DNA of 64,000 nucleotides from Cytidiella melzeri. Its lineage: Eukaryota > Basidiomycota > Agaricomycetes > Polyporales > Irpicaceae. How positions within the stretch are numbered: the stretch's first letter is position 1; each line of letters opens with the position of its first letter. A model generated the notes under the pieces. That model was not told where the DNA came from, did no database searches, and saw only the letters and a program-made list of their open reading frames with translations. This document shows, piece after piece, positions 54,284 to 64,000 of this stretch. The DNA lies in assembly GCA_022592445.1 (NCBI GenBank), contig JABYQR010000022.1:1-64000 (forward strand). Reading direction: 5' to 3'. The translations under genes and the position numbers were made by a program.

Positions 54284-54364
54284 GGCACTATAGTGTAGTG
54301 GTTATCACTCAGGATTTTGATGTCGCAAATTCCTGAAACCCAGGTTCGAGCCCTGGTAGCGCCT
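54284..54364 (+). tRNA. tRNA-Gln (UUG), intron-containing, one acceptor mismatch
   Basis: Acceptor GGCACTA pairs with TAGCGCC except A4-C69. D-arm GTG...CAC, anticodon stem CAGGA with TCCTG, loop TTTTGA with anticodon TTG. A 9-nt intron (TGTCGCAAA) follows base 37. T-arm CCAGG-TTCGAGC-CCTGG. A T-run downstream near 54375 may terminate transcription. Confidence 0.92.
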
Positions 54365-54528
54365 ACGGAATGTTGTGTTTTATTGGAAATACAGCATTAC
54401 TCATGGTTTGAGCAACTCCTTGGCAATTACTGATTTGTTTTATACGCATACGTGTCCTTGTCTTCTTGTTGTGACCACGCCCGAATACCTCTCACAAAAA
54501 CATGCGCCATGGCAAAAAATGATCATGT

Positions 54529-54609
54529 AGGTGCTACCAGGGTTCGAACCTGGGTTTCAGGAAAGTATGACATCAAAATCCTGAGTGATAACCACTACAC
54601 TATAGCACC
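54529..54609 (-). tRNA. tRNA-Gln (UUG), intron-containing
   Basis: Minus-strand copy with acceptor GGTGCTA fully paired to TAGCACC, the same D-, anticodon and T-arms as the copy at 54284, anticodon TTG, and a 9-nt intron (TGTCATACT). A T-rich run beyond the 3' end is a plausible Pol III terminator. The two genes face each other with 164 bp between their 3' ends. Confidence 0.93.
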
Positions 54610-54824
54610 GTAAGGGCATTCCATTTAATTGCGCTACTTATCAATACTCATCATGCGCATGAACTCCACCGTCATCTATCCACTACTCATTGATCCACCG
54701 ATGCGTAGCCATTACTTTAGCCACGGACGACGTCACCAAGGCATGCTTCACTCCTCGCCAGTATATAAGATGGCGGCTGTTGCACAGCGAACCTACCACG
54801 CCCAATTCTCTGTAGCGAACCACC

Positions 54825-55545
54825 ATGATCCGCTCAACATTCTCCTCAGTCTCCCGGACAGTCCTCGCCTCTTCTTCCCGGCGAGCTTTCCACACAACCC
54901 CCATTGTTGCCAAAACGGTGTCCGAAACCGCAAGTGATGTGTGTCCAATTTTATACATCCTCAGTTCAATGCTTCAAAACTGACAACAACGATATGCAGG
55001 TCAACCTGAAAGTCGGTAAAACTCTCGCCTCGGCGATTGAAAAAGGCGAGCAGGCAGCAGCAGCCACCAAGGAGGCGGTCGGTACGTCGCATCATACAAG
55101 GTGCATATGATTCATCCCTCACTTCGTCACACAGGTGGCTCTAGCGTGAAGGAAGTAGCAGATAAAGTGAGCTAGTCGTGTATCCATTTCCGATGAGCGT
55201 TCCACAGAGCCAGTGTTGCAGGTCAACAAATCCGCTGGACGTGGACTCGCATCAACCATCGAGAAAGGGGAACAGGTAACAGCATCTACTAAGGAGACGA
55301 TAGGTATGAGTCGCCTATTTTCATTTACATAATTGATCATCCTCAGCTCACCTCTTGTCAGGCACTGCTTCCTCCAAGACGCAGAAAACTGCCAATGTCG
55401 CAGGCCAGAAAGCTAATCAGGTATGAATCAATATATATTGTGTGTGTGTGAACGGCGAATTGATTAGCAACGATAGGCTGCAGCCGGTGTACGCGAAGGA
55501 AAGGAGGACTTCAAGACGGATGTGAAGAAGGAAATCCGAAAGTGA
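54825..55545 (+). CDS. Small mitochondrial LEA-like repeat protein
   Basis: ATG 54825 encodes a presequence-like N-terminus (MIRSTFSSVSRTVLASSSRR then AFHTTPIVAKT) with the arginine/hydroxy-rich pattern of matrix targeting. Six exons splice cleanly. Exons 2 and 4 encode two similar 27-28-residue units (VNLKVGKTLASAIEKGEQ... and VNKSAGRGLASTIEKGEQ...). Exons 3 and 5 encode short Gly/Ser/Lys linkers (GGSSVKEVADK; GTASSKTQKTANVAGQKANQ). Exon 6 ends FKTDVKKEIRK, with TGA 55543-55545. The Lys/Glu/Ala-rich, repetitive composition resembles LEA-type or CsbD-like stress proteins. No catalytic motif is visible. A stress or membrane-protective role in mitochondria is inference. Confidence 0.8.
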
Positions 55546-56053
55546 GACGTATAGCGCGACGTGCAATAGGGCCATCCTCTATAGCTGTTTTGGGAAGCCT
55601 CACAATTTGTAAACATCACTTTAATGCTAATAAACCATCAAACGTGTCACCAGTGTGGCAGCCGGGGCACTGCAACTTCGACCGACCGGTACCCCATCTG
55701 TCTGTGATGTCTGGCAGGGTCGGAATTTTCATACTCCAAAGTATTTCTTTGGCGTGTAGTTATCTTGGACTTATTGTAAGTATTTACTGAATTCAAAGGC
55801 GTGTCATGATCAGAATGGACATGCTGGACGCCACAAAGCATGGCGGCCGCGCTCCGACTCCGGGCCGAACGCAAACAGTCATAGATGATTTGTCACGTCG
55901 AAATCGACCGATTTTTGCTGCAGCCAATCAGAATGCGCATCGAAAAGACTTGAAGGGCAGCGCATCACGTCGTTCTCACCCACGAACGTCTTGTCGTCAA
56001 CATCCTCCCTCGTCGTCGCACACGTTCCTCTCGACTGCGACCCCCTCTCAACG
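55546..56053. other. Intergenic upstream of ERG5
   Basis: No gene supported. It holds the 3' UTR of the mitochondrial repeat protein and the ERG5 promoter. The plus frame is open upstream of the chosen ERG5 ATG (from 55991), but the encoded residues do not look like a family N-terminus. Confidence 0.5.
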
Positions 56054-57768
56054 ATGGCTTCCATCAAAGCATCGTATCCCTCGTCAATGTCCTCCTCCTC
56101 TCCGTCGGAAGCTCTGCCAGCGTTCCCCAACCTCCTTCCATCGGGCAGCTGGTTTTACACCACCGCTGCCATCGTCCTTGCCCTCCTTGCTCTCGAGCAG
56201 ACCGTATACAGGTACAAAAAGCGCCACCTTCCTGGAGATAAATGGACCATTCCTCTTATCGGCAAATTTGCGGACTCTGTCAACCCCACCATGGAGGGTT
56301 ATATGAAACAGTGGGAATCCGGCGCCCTCAGCGCCCTCAGTGTTTTCAACATGTACGTGAAACTCTTGGCTACCATGTGCGAAGCTTGAGCCTGAGTGAT
56401 TCTCGTATCGTAGCTTCATTGTCATGGCTTCCACAACCGAGTATGCTCGCAAGATACTGAACTCGCCGACCCACGCTGAACCATGCCTCGTCCATTCTGC
56501 CAAGCAAGTCCTGATACCTGAGAACTGGTGTGCAATATTCTCACTCGTACCTTCCTAATCACATGAAGTCTGACTCGATACTCTTCCACGTAGGGTATTC
56601 CTTACTGGCAAGGAGCACGTTGAATATCGTCGTGGTCTCAACTCTCTGTTCACACGCAAGGCCCTTGGGTACGCCTGATGCCGTTTTGCGTACTGCGTGA
56701 GAATTTTGCTCACCATATCGCAGTCTTTATATTGGTATCCAGGACGCCATCACCCGCAAGCACTTTGCGCAATGGCTCGCGGATGCTGCTAAGGACATGA
56801 AACCGAGACCCATCATGATGACGGCACGTGACCTTAACATGGAGACGTCTCTTCGCGTCTTCTGCGGCAATCACATCCCCGAACACGCTGCGAAAGAGAT
56901 TAATGAAAAATACTGGGACATCACTCGTGCCCTCGAGCTTGTCAACTTCCCTCTTGCCATCCCTGGTACGAAGGTCTATCGCGCCATTCAGGCCCGCAAG
57001 GTTGCCATGCAGTGGCTCGAGTTTGCTGCGCGCAAGTCGAAGGAGAGCATCGCTGCTGGTCACGCCCCGGAGTGCATGTTGGAGGAATGGGTGTACAATT
57101 TGAACGAGCCGTCGTACAAGGGCAGGAAGGACTTCACTGACAACGAGATGGCCATGGTCGTTTTCTCGTTCCTCTTCGCTAGTCAGGACGCTATGAGCAG
57201 TGGCTTGATCTACGGCTTTCAACATCTTGCTGACCACCCCGAGATTCTCCAGAAGGTCAGGGAGGAGCAAGAGCGCGTTCGAGGCGGCGACTACGAAAAG
57301 CCCTTGACGTTGGAGATGATGGATGACATGCCCTATCTTCGTGCTATGGTTAAGGAAACTTTGCGCGTCAAGCCTCCGGTGACCATGGTTCCCTACAAGA
57401 CTCTCAAGGCATTCCCTATCAGCTCAGACTACACCGTTCCTGCCGGCAGCATGGTCATCCCATCCTTTTACAACGCGCTGCACGATCCAGAAGTGTATCC
57501 TGATCCGGATTCCTTTTTGCCGGAGCGGTGGTTGGATCCCCAGAGCCTTGCGAACACCAACCCGAAGAACTACCTCACGTTTGGCAGTGGTCCTCACAAG
57601 TGCATTGGATTGGAGTATGCCATGATGAACATTGGTCTTGTCCTCGCTGACGCGGCGGTGCTGATGAATTGGGAGCACGTCACTACTCCCGAGAGCGACA
57701 AGGTGCAGATTATCGCGACTCTTTTCCCTAAGGATGGCTGTCTGCTCAAGGTTACTCCCAGACAGTAG
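56054..57768 (+). CDS. ERG5: Cytochrome P450 61 (sterol C-22 desaturase)
   Basis: ATG 56054 (MASIKASYPSSMSSSSPSEA). A single N-terminal membrane anchor (WFYTTAAIVLALLALEQTVY) is followed by KWTIPLIGKFADSVNPTMEG, typical of CYP61. Four short introns lie between 56350 and 56725. Downstream are the I-helix FSFLFASQDAMSSGLIYG, the K-helix ETLRVKPP with its ExxR, the PERW-type motif (LPERWLDP), and the heme loop FGSGPHKCIGLEY with the axial cysteine. The stop is TAG 57766-57768. It catalyses the C-22(23) desaturation late in ergosterol synthesis in the ER. All P450 hallmarks are intact and the length of about 515 residues is normal. Confidence 0.94.
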
Positions 57769-58710
57769 TCTTGTAGCGCGTAGAACCAGTGTTTATATTT
57801 TATTTTACGGTGGCCTTGCACGCACTCGTTCTATTATGGACGTTATTTACCCATTCACTTAGAGCATTACATAGTCGCCATACCCCGCCGGAAGTAATAG
57901 CAGAAAGATTGCCAGTACTGGAGACCGGTTTCGTGAAACCCGGACTGCGAGAAGCGGTGGAGATGTTCCGCAGGTAGATGTTCTTTGCTCGCCTCAACTC
58001 TGTGCAGCCACAACGCAGCCTCCAATCTGACGGTGATGCAGCATGTCCGCCGACCTCGTCAAGATGGCTCTGAGGTAAGCTTTGTATCATCTTGACTTTC
58101 GACGACGTCTATCTGTCTGACAGCGTGATTAGCACAGACATCTCAAGCGGACAGGTCTACACCGCCACGCTCTACAGCCCTCTGCCGCAATCCTGGACTT
58201 TGCGTTGGCAGAGGTACTTTGCAGGCATGTGAGGCTGAACATGTTCCCACCTTACTCGTCCATGGGGACTCGTACAGCAACGACAGCGACATGCGAGCGA
58301 CAACGAGGCCACACTCGTCTCGGTACCACGTACATCAGTCGCGGGAAGCGGAGCGCATTCTTGGACGAGCAAATATTCCTTGATGATAGATCGTCTTGAT
58401 GCCTCGGAGCTGTCAACTCGCCATGGTACCTCTGGCTGTTCCGTGCGGCAGATATAGTTGCGGGGCACAGCGAATGTCTAAACCACTGTTCCTGGCTCTC
58501 CGCAGGTTGCTAAGGCCGCAGTGTTCGCCCGTTGGTTGGCACACCACCGGTGCACTCAAGGCCTTGTTCCCATTGCTCGTCCTTCTTCTTAACTTGCACT
58601 TCCTTCGGCCCTTCCTGCTGTCTTTTCACCTTCCCGACGCTCCTTTCTGTTTCTCTGCTCTCCTCACACCCCGCGCCACTACTAGCATTGGTGACACCCT
58701 CTCGCTCTCT
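57769..58710. other. Intergenic with scattered coding-like fragments
   Basis: About 0.9 kb. Short plus-strand segments look protein-like: around 57890-57975 (PEVIAERLPVLETGFVKPGL) and a two-exon fit at 58044-58230 (MSADLVKMAL joined to SVISTDISSGQVYTATLYSP). They do not connect into one gene and I recognise no family. It may be a decayed gene or chance. A CT-rich stretch from about 58570 precedes the next start. Confidence 0.35.
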
Positions 58711-60490
58711 ATGCCCACCCGACGGGCGCTTCAGCTTGACTTCGTAACTTTTGCGCTCGTCTGTCTGCTCTTCTCGCTTGTTGTGTCGGCGTCACTCGTC
58801 AACATCACAGTTGACGACTCTGAATTCAACAACGGCGTGCCTCGAATCACTTATACGCCACTCAATTCATGGCACATTGGGGAGGACTGTCTTACATGCA
58901 CCGCTCACCCAAATCCCGACGAGGCTTTCGCAGGGACTTGGCATGATTCCACCTTCTTGCGAGGAGCAGACGAACATGACATCAAAACGGCTTCACTAGA
59001 GTTCAATGGCGAGTGTATACATTGTTGTCGTTTACGCGACTAAAATCAACCTAGTCATTTTTTCTCTTAGGATCTGCGATATATGTGTACTGCATTACCA
59101 CAGGCTCCTACATAAAGCCGCTCGGCAACTCTGAGATGTCATTTTTCATCGACGGGGACCTGGTAGGGAGTTTATCACAGACGGCCAACGGCAACACAAA
59201 TTACTCCTTCAACGTACTCGTGTACTCGAACGACTCGATGCCGGCCGGTGTCCATTCTTTTACAATGAGAAATGGACTCGTTGGGGGCCTAGAGAGTCTG
59301 CTACTTCTGGACTATATCATATATTCGTGAGTTGTTTGACTGCAGTCATAAGAAACACGAGATTCAAGTCACACAGTCAGGATAGCGACGCTCCTGTACA
59401 GACAGTTTCTCCTGTGCATACAACACCTGTTGACTCCTCTCCCCTTCCCAACACATCTAGCTCGTCGCCTTCAACAATCTCTCTGCCACCACTGTCAGCA
59501 ACAAGCGCTTCCTTGTCGACGAACAGCGCCACCAGCTCACCCGCAGGATCATCTCCTACCTATCACGTCCCATCGTTTCTATCGGCCTCTTCTCAGCTAC
59601 TACCTCGTGCCACTAACCCTACGCAGCTCGAGAGTTCTTCATCGCACACACGAACTGTCATTATCGCTGCCACCGTCGCCAGCTCGGTCGTTTTCATAGC
59701 GAGCATAATAGCATTCTTCCTATATCGTCGGAAGCGTCTCACGCATCCGTACCCATATGCTCCGCCCACAGAGCCAAATATCGCAGAGGACCCTTCATCC
59801 AGCGGGTGGGTGGAAGACGCATTCGGTCGTAGGGAAGGTGGCGGTGTTGAGCATCCATCTTTGGCTCTAACGCAAGGCGTACCACTGGATTTGCGAGGAG
59901 ATCCCAGCACACGGGCTGCCGGAAAGTCGAAACGCGAGCGTAATCTTCAAGATAAGGATCCTGTAGCGGCTACTGGAAGGATCGACCCTACTTCGCTGTG
60001 GGATGAACCGCAACAACCGCCTATGCCCCCAGGCAACACCAGGCAAGGATCGTCAGAATCCGTTGTTGCAGCTGAGATGGCCAAGACGAGTCGAAGTCGC
60101 CGCCACCCGTATGCTGCTCATACTCCCGAACCAGACATTGACCCGCTTGAGAGGAGAATCGCCGAAGAGCAGCCTCACGAGCCCGAGCTTCCCTTTTCAC
60201 CTTCTACGGTTCCGCTTTTGTCAGCTCCTACCCCTTTATCTGCGTCTCTGTCGACACCCGCTTCCGCCGACTCACTTGGGTTTGTTTACCCTCCCACGAG
60301 GCCTCCTCCTGCCCGGCAAAGGTCTGGATCACGGCCGCTGCCAGTGCGGCCTCTGCTGGAATCGCAAGGCCATGCTGCGCAAGTACGCAGACAAAATTCG
60401 GCGGCAACGTCACAGTCATTGTACTCTCCCACTGGTGAGGAGCTGCCACCTTCCTACGACGCATCGAGAGCACCTCATATTCGAAGATGA
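58711..60490 (+). CDS. Single-pass membrane protein with mucin-like stem, PPxY tail (paralogue 1)
   Basis: ATG 58711 begins a signal peptide (RALQLDFVTFALVCLLFSLV). The extracellular domain follows: SLVNITVDDSEFNNG, TPLNSWHIGEDC, FAGTWHDSTF, then after an intron AIYVYCITTGSYIKPLGNSE and LVGGLESLLLLDYIIYS. The first intron (59009-59070) begins GCGAGT, a GC-AG intron, and the next is phase 2. A Ser/Thr/Pro-rich stem leads to one membrane helix (TVIIAATVASSVVFIASIIA) with a basic stop-transfer RRKR, then a cytoplasmic tail ending ELPPSYDASRAPHIRR. The ectodomain resembles a beta-sandwich of a type frequent in Agaricomycetes, but I cannot name the family. It is a probable cell-surface sensor or adhesion protein. 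Confidence 0.8.
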
Positions 60491-61322
60491 ACATCGGCTC
60501 GTCTTGTCTGTAGTATAGGTAAGATGCAATCATCTTCGAACGCATGCACCTGTACTCATTCTTTCAATTCAGTGCGCCTGGTGGATGTTTGTTTCCATAG
60601 CTGTGGCAATTTATGTGTGAGTTGTACTTTTTGAGCTCTAGCACGTTCCTCAATATTGATAGCAAGCTGACAGCTGTCTCCACTGCAGCTGGCTTGTTTA
60701 CCCGTGCCTTTCTCACGCGAAGCTAAGTTGTGAGTAGTCCGGCGGCGAAAGGGTTTCAGCCCAGCTACGGCCATCTGCCGAACTATACTGAGCAATCATG
60801 ATTCCTGCACATGTCTGGTGCACATTGAATCCCCTACGGCCTACGGAGAGAAGGCAGTTATGGCATGCGGATCGAACAATGTTGAGAACAGTCATGCTAC
60901 ATTGTAAGTGTGCTCAGTTTGAAGCGCAAGTATTCTCGTAACACCCTCTCACTCAGTTCTAGTCGTCGCCCGCACGGCTATCTATAGCTACTGACCAAAA
61001 ATCTGGCAGTACCAAAGCAAGCAAATGAAAGCATGATCTCACCAGTCTATGCACAAGTGTCTTGGGCGGCGAAGAAGCATAAAGATGTCCCCATCATGAT
61101 TAGAGGCACAGCACTTTGGTATCAATAATACCCATCAGTAAACTCGCCTTCTTGATTTGATACAACTTAGTTTCCGATTGCCAGTTTGCGGTGGTTAAAG
61201 AGTTGCGAAAGGATTCTCTTTGGCTAATAATCAACTTAGCCGTCATCTCATTCTCCCCAGCGAGGCCTGTCAACCTCGGCACACACTCCTTGACCCCCTC
61301 AACACTTTCGACACTGTTGGCC
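60491..61322. other. Intergenic between the two paralogous membrane-protein genes
   Basis: About 0.8 kb with no gene supported. Short overlapping minus-strand frames (60556-60895) lack domain content. It contains the 3' UTR of the first paralogue and the promoter of the second. Confidence 0.5.
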
Positions 61323-62598
61323 ATGGCCAAATCCCTATGGCGCACAAGAGTGTTGGCCGGGATGATGGCTTATGTGCTCTTAGTAGAGCGCGTCGCAGGC
61401 TCTATCAACATCACTGTAGACGACAACGCCATGGACTCAGTCACAGGCAGCACGGTCATTGTCTACTCACCCGCAGATAGATGGAGCTTGGGACCTACCT
61501 GCTCAGTGTGTGCGATCCATCCGGATGCCTCAGATGCATCGAACGGGACATGGCACGACACCGCTTACGACGCCAGCGACGATGCCCTTGACATCCCTCA
61601 AACCGCTTCGCTGTCGTTCAAAGGTAAATATACCGGCCTCTACTCGATTGTACATTCCATTGACTAGGATAAATATTAGGCACCGCAGTCTACGTGTACG
61701 CAATTCAGTCTCACTTGTCCGATCCAAACTGCAACGCAGACCAGTCTTTTTGGATCGACGGTGTCTTCATAACCAACTACACTCTCGCACCTACCGGGTC
61801 CCCATCGTTCGACTACAACGTACTGCTTTACAAGAATGAAACTCTGGAAGACGGATCACATACGCTCATGTTGCAGAATGGTTGGGTCGGCGGGCCGCAC
61901 TCCCAGATATTGTTGGACTACATCGTCTACACAAGGTAAGCATTGTGGGACTCGGATGTCATGGAAATTTTGGCTCAACTCGTCGGACACATAGCACCGA
62001 TAGCACCACCAGCCCTTCTCCATCCTCCAGCAGCAGCACGGCCTCCACGGGTACCCAAATGCCGTCATCCTCCATTTCTTCTCCCTCACAGTTGTCCAGT
62101 TCTACCGCATCGCCTTCAGCTGCGGCGAGCACGGGCGCGAGCACCACCTCTACCCACACCGTCACGATCCTCGCCAGCATATTAGGAGTCGTCTGTGTCT
62201 TGTTTCTAGTCGTGGCAGTAATGCTCTTTTATTTCTGGAGACGCATCCGAGGAACCCCGAAGGTTGCCTACACAAACGTGTACAGTCCTCAGCAGCAAGA
62301 ATACCCTCCACCCCAGCAAACCAGACATACCAGCGGCATTGTCCCTTTCATTACAGAACCGTCATTCTCGCAGCCCACGACCGCTGGCATGCGGCCACAG
62401 AAGCAGTCGACGCAGACAACTTTCGAATCTTTCACGCCGACCACTTTCCAGTCGCACCCATCGTCAACACATGTTGGTTCGCTAGGTCATGCTTTCGCGG
62501 ATTCACCAGTGGCAACGTCGTCTACAACACAGTCAGTGCGGGGTCCTGTTGCCGGATCCGTGGCTGCATCCGTACCGCCAGCATATTCTCCAGAATGA
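61323..62598 (+). CDS. Single-pass membrane protein with mucin-like stem, PPxY tail (paralogue 2)
   Basis: ATG 61323 begins a signal peptide (MAKSLWRTRVLAGMMAYVLL). The ectodomain parallels the gene at 58711: SINITVDDNAMDS, YSPADRWSLGPTCSVC, NGTWHDTAYDAS, then TAVYVYAIQSHLSD, FWIDGVFITNYTL and GPHSQILLDYIVYT. Intron positions and phases match, but here the first donor is a normal GTAAAT. A Ser/Thr-rich stem precedes the membrane helix (ILGVVCVLFLVVAVMLFYFW, then RRIRG). The cytoplasmic tail is Gln/Pro/Thr rich and ends SVPPAYSPE at TGA 62596-62598. It is a tandem duplicate of the upstream gene with diverged stem and tail; function is unknown, cell-surface placement is likely. Confidence 0.8.
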
Positions 62599-62828
62599 TG
62601 TGACCAGAAGGGCTTGCGGCATGGTAAACCACGCTAATCACTGTTTCGAAAATCATCAAGACAGGACGTTTACTCCTTACAACACAAGCCGTATTCTACT
62701 CGGCATGAGTACATCCTCTTCGTCTACAGCATAGTTCCTGTGTGTGGTATAGTGTGAGTGTAATCAAGACGTCGCGCAAAGCAAAGATAAAAAAGAACAA
62801 AAAGAGGAATGTCAAAACAAGAATTCAA

Positions 62829-64000
62829 TCATCGGCCAGCGAACGGAGACCAAATTGAAGAGCGGACTCGCAATGAGTTGGTCTCCTTTTGCTGCATATG
62901 AGGGTTTCGTGTCGCTGGTGAGAGATCAAACGATGACCACGGCAGTGGACTAGGTTGGAAAGGAGGGGAAGATGTTATTGCGGTATCCTGTTCAGACAGA
63001 TCAAAGTTGGCTGTGACCGTAGAGGCTGATGACGAAACAGAGTCCTGTGAATTGAGGCGAACGCGGAAGACAGGTGATCTGTGTCGCTCGGTGCCGGCGC
63101 GTTCAAGTGCAGGAAGCGAAGACAGAGCTGCCGGGTCGGGGAAAATCCAGTCGTCAGATGGAGGTGGTGGAGGGAGTGAAGTAGCTTCTACGCTCATGCG
63201 CTCAACGGCTTGGTGTCTGTTTGGCTGTCGAGCAGTAAGGGCCTGTGCGCGCACACGCATGTGGGTTCGATTGCGTTCATATTCCTCTTCTTCGTCGGTT
63301 GGTATTTCATTACCATCCGGGTCAAGACGTGCTATACGTTACGGTTTCGTAATTCTTCACAAGGTTACAATGACCTGAAAAACTCACCCCACCCTCGTCT
63401 CCTTCGTCCAGGAGGGATAGCAGTTGATAAACGACGACGCGCGATGTCTGACGGAGACCACAGAAAGTATGATCTGAGTTGTGATGTTGCACCGCTGGCA
63501 ATGTCTTCAGCAGTCGTGGTCGCATCGGGTTCCTGACCAGACGTAGTCGGCCATACACGGGCAGGGGACAGCCCAGCCCATTGCTGGGTGCGGCGACGAG
63601 GCCGGAGCCACAGCGTTGCATCTTCTTCATCCTCTTCAAACCCAGAGGGTCTGCCGTGCTGAATATCAATGCCGCCGTCGGGGTTAAGGCGCCTCCGTAT
63701 ACGATATGAACGCCGGTTGGTAGGGTCGTCCATCTCATCCTCCTCTAGCTCTGGCATGCTTATACTCTCTGTACGAGCACGAACGATAATTGGTGCAGAG
63801 GTCGACGCCGTTGTGTCTGGAGCTCTGTCCCCGTGAAGAGACCGTAGCGATATCACGATGCCGTTGGTATTACCCTCTGGGTCGCGCGGGCGACGATCCC
63901 TCATGTTTTGTCGCCACAGTGCGGCACGATCACGAGCGAACCAGCGTCTTGTAGTTGCATCCGTGGTGCTTGATGGGCTACTTGCAAAGTTTCCAGTCCC
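62829..64000 (-). CDS. Hypothetical arginine/serine-rich protein (5' end off-window)
   Basis: The last exon (63325 to 62829, stop 62831-62829) reads RLDPDGNEIPTDEEEEYERN, LPPPPPSDDWIFPDPAALSS and a serine-rich tail ending SIWSPFAGR. A GTGAGT...CGTATAG intron (about 63385-63330) joins it to an upstream exon. That exon holds LRSYFLWSPSDIARRRLSTA, YRIRRRLNPDGGIDIQHGRP and NMRDRRPRDPEGNTNGIVIS, and coding appears to continue past 64000 (WFARDRAALWRQ). The composition is disordered and charged, with short repeats of R-R-x-LxPDG type in both exons. I recognise no family. Confidence 0.65.

Noticed and set aside
1..64000. CRISPR arrays, operons, bacterial-type ribosome-binding sites
   Set aside because: The window is eukaryotic; no spaced palindromic repeat array was seen and genes are monocistronic with introns.

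Overview
The window is nuclear DNA from a basidiomycete fungus, most likely an Agaricomycete. The genes carry many short (about 48-62 nt) GT-AG introns. The mobile elements include a Plavaka-like transposase remnant and Ty1/copia and Ty3/gypsy LTR retrotransposons. The protein-coding genes are typical fungal housekeeping genes: VAC8, CYP61/ERG5, ROK1, CCA1, RPS29, a fungal CaM kinase and a Clr4-type methyltransferase. No species can be named from sequence alone.

Layout. Positions 1-10370 are a mobile-element cluster. It holds the 5' end (LTR and stop-interrupted gag, minus strand) of a Ty3/gypsy-like element that runs off the left edge, and the N-terminal half of a Plavaka-like transposase. 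It also holds a small unrecognised gene (4421-10370) split by a complete, very young Ty1/copia element (5073-10261; identical 171-bp LTRs, 5-bp target duplication GAAGC). From 10.9 kb onwards the window is gene-dense. In order it contains: CaM-kinase-like gene (-), HMG-box factor (+), chromodomain/SET H3K9 methyltransferase (-), Pumilio/PUF RNA-binding protein (-), UVRAG/Vps38-like PI3K-complex subunit (-), unrecognised coiled-coil protein (+), GYF-domain protein (-), acetyl-CoA transporter of the SLC33A1 type (-), GH16 glucanase-like enzyme (+), VAC8 armadillo protein (+), ribosomal protein uS14/RPS29 (-), tRNA-Lys(CUU), GCNA-like SprT protease (-), CCA-adding enzyme (+), second HMG-box factor (-), ROK1 DEAD-box helicase (-), two convergent tRNA-Gln(UUG) genes, small mitochondrial repeat protein (+), CYP61/ERG5 (+), two tandem paralogous single-pass membrane proteins (+), and a partial hypothetical gene (-) running off the right edge.

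The genes do not form one pathway and nothing resembles a biosynthetic cluster or a defence island. The most distinctive signals are architectural. The copia element has split a gene whose two halves still join in frame. The methyltransferase needs a 7-nt micro-exon and a GC-AG intron to complete its chromodomain. VAC8 introns fall at one fixed position in successive armadillo repeats. The mitochondrial protein carries a duplicated two-exon unit. The two HMG-box proteins share a second conserved motif downstream of the box. The paired membrane proteins both end in PPxY motifs. Coordinates of multi-exon genes are start-to-stop spans; introns were inferred by eye from splice signals and protein-family continuity, without transcript data.
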